DNA from: a bacterium
Lineage (GTDB): Bacteria; Sumerlaeota; Sumerlaeia; MVZB01
DNA length: 64,000 nucleotides
Direction of reading: 5' to 3'
Assembly: GCA_021372575.1 (NCBI GenBank)
Contig: JAJFUE010000088.1
Coordinates: forward strand, 1 to 64,000
Below the pieces are notes generated by a model that saw only the letters and a program-made list of their open reading frames with translations, was not told the origin of the DNA and did no database searches. Positions 60,402 to 64,000 of the stretch are shown here, piece after piece. Positions within the stretch are counted from its first letter, which is position 1; each line of letters opens with the position of its first letter. The translations under genes were made by a program, and so were the position numbers.

Positions 60402-60459
60402 ATTTTCTACAAATCCGAAATTCGAATGTCGAAATTCGAAACAAGTTCGAAATGAGATC

Positions 60460-60530
60460 GTGATCCACGAAATCGCTTTTGCTTTTTCGTGTCTTTCGTG
60501 TGCCGTTTCGTGTATTTCGTGACCTGATTT
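60460..60530. repeat. TTTCGTG degenerate repeat after purE
   Basis: Six or seven TTTCGTG/TTCGTGT units, the reverse complement of the CACGAAA blocks at about 4635-4680 and 4895-4955. Confidence 0.7.
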
Positions 60531-61032
60531 ATTTGATTTCTGATTGAAGTTTTTCGTCCTTGGCGGCGACGCTTTCGGCCATTTTGTTCTTGTATTCGGC
60601 GAAGCGGCGGCGCAGGGCTTCGTCGGCCGTTCCCAGAATCTGGATCGCCAGCAGCGCCGCGTTTTGCGCCGCGCCGACGCCGACCGTGGCCACCGGCACG
60701 CCGGGGGGCATCTGGACCGTCGCCAGCAGCGCGTCCATCCCCTGCAGGCTGCCCGCGGCCAGCGGCACGCCGATGACCGGCAGGACGGTCTGGGCGGCCA
60801 GCGATCCGGCCAGGTGCGCGGCCATGCCCGCGCCGGCGATGATGACGCGCACGCCGCGCGACTCGGCCTCGCGGGCGTAGTTGGCGGCCAGGTCCGGCGT
60901 GCGGTGCGCCGACATGATGTGCGCCTCCCAGCCGATCCCGAACTCGGCCAACGCATCGGCGGCCTTGCGCATCACCGCCCAATCCGAATCGCTCCCCATC
61001 AATATTCCGACAACCGGTTTCTCGACGCCCAT
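60529..61032 (-). CDS. purE: N5-carboxyaminoimidazole ribonucleotide mutase
   Basis: 167 residues, normal for class I PurE, which moves the carboxylate from N5-CAIR to give CAIR in purine synthesis. Hallmarks: [10 protein letters not shown] with the phosphate-binding Ser/Asp (residues 9-18), MSAHRTPD with the catalytic His, [13 protein letters not shown] and [12 protein letters not shown]. The start at 61032 is set by GGGAGG 6-7 bases upstream. PurK, its usual partner, is not adjacent. The stop lies in a TTTCGTG repeat region. Confidence 0.96.
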   Translation of the reverse strand: MGVEKPVVGILMGSDSDWAVMRKAADALAEFGIGWEAHIMSAHRTPDLAANYAREAESRGVRVIIAGAGMAAHLAGSLAAQTVLPVIGVPLAAGSLQGMDALLATVQMPPGVPVATVGVGAAQNAALLAIQILGTADEALRRRFAEYKNKMAESVAAKDEKLQSEIK

Positions 61033-61272
61033 CGCTGGCCTCCCGCGAATGATTCCCAAACCAGATTGAATGAGAAATGAGAAACGAGAAATTAGCAATG
61101 AGAAATGAAGCGGAAGAAGTTCGTGACAATTCGGAATGAGGGGACTAATGTGAGCGTCACCGCAGGCCCTGCGGACTCGAATTCGTTTGATTACGCCAAA
61201 CGCTTTGTTACCCTGTTCACAAAGTCGGGCGTCTGGGCAAACAAGTTAACGAAAACATGCGGAGGAACTGGC

Positions 61273-62412
61273 ATGAGCAATGTAACCACCGAGAAGGGCA
61301 ACGTCACCAATAATCGGATCCGCGATCTGTCGTGCATCATGGGCAACACCCCCCTGCTGGCGATCGACTTCATGTTCGGCGGCCAGAAGCGCACGATCTA
61401 CGCCAAGGCCGAGCACCTGAACTTCAGTGGCAGCATCAAGGACCGCATGGCGTTCCACATCATCAAGCAGGCCTATGCCAAGGGCACGCTCAGGCCGGGC
61501 GACGAGATCATCGAGGCCACCAGCGGCAACACCGGCATCGCGTTCTCCGCGATCGGCCGGGCGCTCGGCCACCACGTGACGATCTTCATGCCGGACTGGA
61601 TGAGCATCGAGCGCATCAAGCTGATCCGCAGCTTCGGCGCCGAGATCGTCCTGGTCAGCAAGGAACAGGGCGGCTTCCTCGGCAGCATCAAGATGTCGGA
61701 AGACATGGCGGCCGCCAACCCGCGGTCGTTCCTGCCCAAGCAGTTTGCCAACGAGGACAACGTCGATGCCCATTACACGACGACCGGCCCCGAGATCGCC
61801 TATCAGCTCAGCCTGCGCGGCATTACGCCCGACGCGTTCGTCGCGGGCGTCGGCACCGGTGGCACGGTCATGGGCACGGGCAAGTTCCTGCGCGAGAAGT
61901 TCCCCCGCATCAAGATCCATCCGCTCGAGCCGAACAGCTCGCCGGTCATGCGGACCAACTGCAAGCAGGTCGGCGAGCACCGCATCCAGGGCATCGGCGA
62001 CGATTTCATCCCGGCGATCGTCGAGTTGTATTTCCTGGACGAGGTCGTCGGCGTCGATGACGGCGACGGCATCCTGATGGCGCAGAAGCTGGCCGGCGAG
62101 CTCGGCCTCGGCGTCGGCATCTCCTCGGGCGCCAACTTCATCGGCGCGCTGATGCTGCAGGAGAAACTCGGCAAGGACGCCGTCGTGGCGACGGTCTTCA
62201 GCGACGACAACAAGAAGTACCTGAGCACGGACCTGATGAAGGACGAGCCGATCCGCAAGGAATACCTGGCGCCGCGCGTCAAGCTGCTCGGCATCCGTGC
62301 CTTCAAGCGGGTGTGCGAAACCTGCTGCAAGCCCGAGGACTGCGAGGACGTCTATGCCGCCTCGGCCGCCTGCAACGGCGTCCCCAATCCGCAATGCCCG
62401 CGGCGGAAGTAA
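61273..62412 (+). CDS. PLP-dependent cysteine synthase with cysteine-rich C-terminus
   Basis: 379 residues, a fold-type II PLP enzyme of the CysK/CysM group. PLP lysine K56 in SGSIKDRM, substrate loop TSGNTGIAF (residues 83-91), phosphate-binding [10 protein letters not shown], and [10 protein letters not shown] with the pyridine-nitrogen Ser. It probably adds sulfide to O-acetylserine or O-phosphoserine. The last 34 residues hold six cysteines ([13 protein letters not shown]...AAC...QC), unusual for CysK. GGAGGA lies 7 bases before the ATG at 61273. A terminator follows. The serine acetyltransferase-like gene at 58237 may supply its substrate. Confidence 0.9.
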   Translation: MSNVTTEKGNVTNNRIRDLSCIMGNTPLLAIDFMFGGQKRTIYAKAEHLNFSGSIKDRMAFHIIKQAYAKGTLRPGDEIIEATSGNTGIAFSAIGRALGHHVTIFMPDWMSIERIKLIRSFGAEIVLVSKEQGGFLGSIKMSEDMAAANPRSFLPKQFANEDNVDAHYTTTGPEIAYQLSLRGITPDAFVAGVGTGGTVMGTGKFLREKFPRIKIHPLEPNSSPVMRTNCKQVGEHRIQGIGDDFIPAIVELYFLDEVVGVDDGDGILMAQKLAGELGLGVGISSGANFIGALMLQEKLGKDAVVATVFSDDNKKYLSTDLMKDEPIRKEYLAPRVKLLGIRAFKRVCETCCKPEDCEDVYAASAACNGVPNPQCPRRK

Positions 62413-62414
62413 AG

Positions 62415-62438
62415 AAGTCCTGAGTCCTGAGTCCTGAA
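62415..62438. repeat. ACTCAGN heptamer repeat after the cysteine synthase gene
   Basis: Three GAGTCCT units immediately after the stop codon, just before the terminator hairpin. Confidence 0.75.
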
Positions 62439-62439
62439 A

Positions 62440-62476
62440 GCCTGGGCCGATTCAATTCGCCCGGGCATTCTTTTTT
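62440..62476 (+). terminator. rho-independent terminator of the cysteine synthase gene
   Basis: GCCTGGGC and GCCCGGGC (one G-T pair) around an 11-base loop, then ATTCTTTTTT. Confidence 0.85.
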
Positions 62477-62500
62477 GAAATGCAATCCGGATGAGCGACA

Positions 62501-62541
62501 TTGACTTCGCGCCCTGAGAGGACGTACGCTAAAACGTACGT
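62501..62541 (+). promoter_or_regulatory. toxin-antitoxin promoter and paired CGTACG operator
   Basis: TTGACT (62501-62506), 18 bases, TACGCT (62525-62530). Two CGTACG hexamers at 62523-62528 and 62535-62540 have centres exactly 12 bases apart, one helix turn, and cover the -10 box. YefM, the E. coli relative of the antitoxin encoded next, is known to bind paired TGTACA hexamers with the same spacing. Confidence 0.75.
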
Positions 62542-62555
62542 TGGAGGAATTCCCA

Positions 62556-62798
62556 ATGACCCGAGTCACGGCCACCGAAGCGCGCAAGCGGCTTTATTCG
62601 CTTATGGACGAAATTGCCGCGTCCCATGAACCGATCCAGATCGCCGGAAAACGAACCGCCGCGATTCTGGTCTCGGAAGAAGACTGGCGCGCGCTGCAGG
62701 AGACGCTTTACCTGAGCTCCATGCCCGGGATGAAGAAATCAATTCAACGCGGGCTCAAGGCCCCGATCGGGAAATGCCACTCGGATCTCGATTGGTGA
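62556..62798 (+). CDS. Phd/YefM-family antitoxin
   Basis: 80 residues, standard length. The N-terminal DNA-binding fold is clear: TRVTATEARKRLYSLMDEIA, then PIQIAGKRTAAILVSEEDW, the Phd/YefM signature. The C-terminal 30 residues would wrap the toxin. GGAGGAA lies 7 bases before the ATG. It probably represses its own promoter through the CGTACG pair just upstream. The stop overlaps the toxin start (GTGA), so translation is coupled. Confidence 0.93.
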   Translation: MTRVTATEARKRLYSLMDEIAASHEPIQIAGKRTAAILVSEEDWRALQETLYLSSMPGMKKSIQRGLKAPIGKCHSDLDW

Positions 62799-63058
62799 AG
62801 TGGCGGCTCATATTCACTTCGCCGGCGCGCAAGGACGCAAAGAAGCTCGCCCGCGCGGGACTCAAGCCCAATGCCGAGCGGCTCCTGGAAATCCTGGCAA
62901 ATGATCCCAACAAGACACCTCCGCCGTTTGAAAAACTTGTAGGCGATTTGGCCGGCCCATGCTCGCGCCGCATCAATATTCAGCATCGCCTCATTTACCA
63001 GGTTCTGGACGATATCATGACCGTCAAAGTCATCCGGATGTGGACACATGATGAGTAA
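62795..63058 (+). CDS. Txe/YoeB-family mRNA interferase toxin
   Basis: 87 residues from a GTG start that overlaps the antitoxin stop by 4 bases. The open frame to an ATG at 62774 is possible but adds seven residues not in the family. The RelE fold is visible: WRLIFTSPARKDAKKLARAG, then KLVGDLAGPCSRRINIQHRL and IYQVLDDIMTVKVIRMWTHDE; SRRI and HRL match the YoeB/Txe catalytic pattern (W-S-R-R-I, E-H-R-L-V-Y), and the final His replaces the usual Tyr-His-Tyr end. YoeB toxins cut mRNA at the ribosomal A site. Confidence 0.9.
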   Translation: MKWRLIFTSPARKDAKKLARAGLKPNAERLLEILANDPNKTPPPFEKLVGDLAGPCSRRINIQHRLIYQVLDDIMTVKVIRMWTHDE

Positions 63059-64000
63059 ACAGCGCCGCAATGCCACGAGTGCTGTTCATCCGGAGAAGCC
63101 GCTCCGCTGCCGGCCGGCGGCCGGATTGCTTGGTTTGTTGTGGCTCGGCGTTGCGCTGGTCCCGGCGAGCGAGGCGTTCGTGCAGCCGTACGCGGATGTG
63201 CGCTGGCTAGTCGTGATTGCGGGATTCGTCGGCGTGCTGGCTCTCATTGGGTGGAATGAACGCGGCGAAATGGGCGCGGGCGGCTGGACCGAAATCATGC
63301 GCGGCCGGGACCCGCTGGCGCTTGGCGCGATCCTGATCGTCGCCGGGCTTGTGATTTCGTCGGCCTTCTCGCCCAACCCGGGACTCGGGTTGCGCATCGG
63401 CGCGCGCGAAGCGTTCATGGCGGGGGCGGCGTACTGCATTTCGCGGCGCGCATTTCGATCCTCAGAAATTCGCTTGCTTGTGTGGTGCTTAATCATCGCG
63501 ACCGGCATTCAAGCCGCGACGGGCCTGTTTCAGGCGTTCGCGCAGGGCGCGGGACGGACCGCCATGCACGGAACGCTCGAGCAGTCGGAGGCGCTGTGCG
63601 ATTTTCTTGGCGCAGGCACGGCGGCGGCGGCGATCCTCGCGATGAAAAACGGATCGCGCAGCGTGATGCGCGCGGTCGCGCTCGCGGTCGCGGCCATCGG
63701 CGCGGCGGCGATTTTTATCGCGGGCGGGCGCGGCGGAGCGCTGTCGGCGGCCATCGCAATCGTTCTCGCGCTGTTCGTATTGCCGGCACCCAGCCGCAAC
63801 GGATTCAATTCGCCACTCGGCAGAGTGGCGTTCCCAGCCTTCGCCATCCTTCTGGTTCTGCTCATTGCGATTGGATTCGGTTTGCTGAGCCAGGCCGGCA
63901 GAAGCAACACGCTGGCAAGCCGGCTCGTTGAAATGTTCGACCCGCACTCGGTTCCCGTCCGCCACCGCATCGGCCTCGTGGTGATTTCGGGCAACATGGT
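63051..64000 (+). CDS. O-antigen-ligase-family membrane protein, N-terminal part
   Basis: The first 316 codons of a gene that leaves the window. The ATG (63051, or 63048) overlaps the last 8-11 bases of the Txe gene. About seven hydrophobic segments are visible; IAGGRGGALSAAIAIVLALF is the typical membrane stretch before the large periplasmic loop of Wzy_C/WaaL proteins, and PHSVPVRHRIGLVVISGNM reads as the start of that loop. It may be a relative of the complete gene at 19619-21427. Placement on a toxin-antitoxin message is unusual. Confidence 0.8.
   Translation, partial: MSKQRRNATSAVHPEKPLRCRPAAGLLGLLWLGVALVPASEAFVQPYADVRWLVVIAGFVGVLALIGWNERGEMGAGGWTEIMRGRDPLALGAILIVAGLVISSAFSPNPGLGLRIGAREAFMAGAAYCISRRAFRSSEIRLLVWCLIIATGIQAATGLFQAFAQGAGRTAMHGTLEQSEALCDFLGAGTAAAAILAMKNGSRSVMRAVALAVAAIGAAAIFIAGGRGGALSAAIAIVLALFVLPAPSRNGFNSPLGRVAFPAFAILLVLLIAIGFGLLSQAGRSNTLASRLVEMFDPHSVPVRHRIGLVVISGNM

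Overview
The window looks like one contig from a GC-rich, diderm, probably uncultured bacterium. The diderm reading rests on several lipoprotein and signal-peptide genes, O-antigen-ligase-like and GT-C type membrane glycosyltransferases, and large secreted FG-GAP, HEAT and Ig-type proteins. Housekeeping genes are typical of bacteria: tadA, rpmE, truA, dapA, glnA, scpB, an rsuA/rluB-type pseudouridine synthase, purE, a cysteine synthase, and three tRNAs. The density of palindromic (REP-like) elements and of 6-7 bp degenerate tandem repeats between genes suggests an environmental lineage of the PVC/FCB/candidate-phylum kind (Planctomycetota, Sumerlaeota or Hydrogenedentota would all fit). This assignment is an inference from style only; no marker here fixes the phylum.

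Layout. 1-4.1 kb (minus): a truncated PAS-domain gene behind a secreted AMIN/TPR protein, then a small low-complexity protein. 4.1-5.2 kb is a repeat-filled gap. 5.2-7.4 kb: a two-part methyltransferase bracketed by inverted copies of a 116-bp three-hairpin repeat, then tadA. 7.7-12 kb: a gingipain-like (C25) lipoprotein, divergent from rpmE. 12.6-19.3 kb: flippase-like membrane protein, larC, pepA, truA, a small lipoprotein, dapA. 19.6-27 kb: two membrane proteins with C-terminal TPRs (O-antigen-ligase-like and GT-C-like), glnA, a GT2 enzyme, tRNA-Arg(CCG). 27.3-28.9 kb: an AT-rich islet holding a Gp49/HigB-like toxin, an XRE antitoxin and a DUF3467-like protein in one operon. 29-42.7 kb (minus): a sugar epimerase; a set with an S55 (SpoIVB-type) peptidase, an NTF2-like protein and a beta-propeller protein; and an operon of a small secreted protein followed by a 2330-residue FG-GAP protein whose N-terminal matrixin-like domain has lost all three zinc ligands.

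43-45.3 kb: scpB (with a long acidic tail) overlapping an rsuA/rluB-type gene, then tRNA-Thr(CGT). 45.4-49.8 kb: three tandem paralogous membrane-anchored proteins with a pseudopilin-like C-terminal motif, separated by palindromic repeats. 50-58 kb: an amidohydrolase, a GT-C-like membrane protein, and two large secreted proteins. 58.2-60.3 kb: serine acetyltransferase, a small membrane protein, and a distant relative of the pseudopilin-like paralogs. 60.3-64 kb: tRNA-Ile2(CAT), purE, a cysteine synthase with a cysteine-rich tail, and a Phd/Txe toxin-antitoxin pair. The Txe gene overlaps the start of an O-antigen-ligase gene cut off by the window end.

The most distinctive features are the repeat families, several of which supply the stop codons or last codons of genes or lie in frame inside genes, and the two toxin-antitoxin loci, each with a palindrome over its promoter. 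No CRISPR array, rRNA, complete insertion sequence or phage module was seen.
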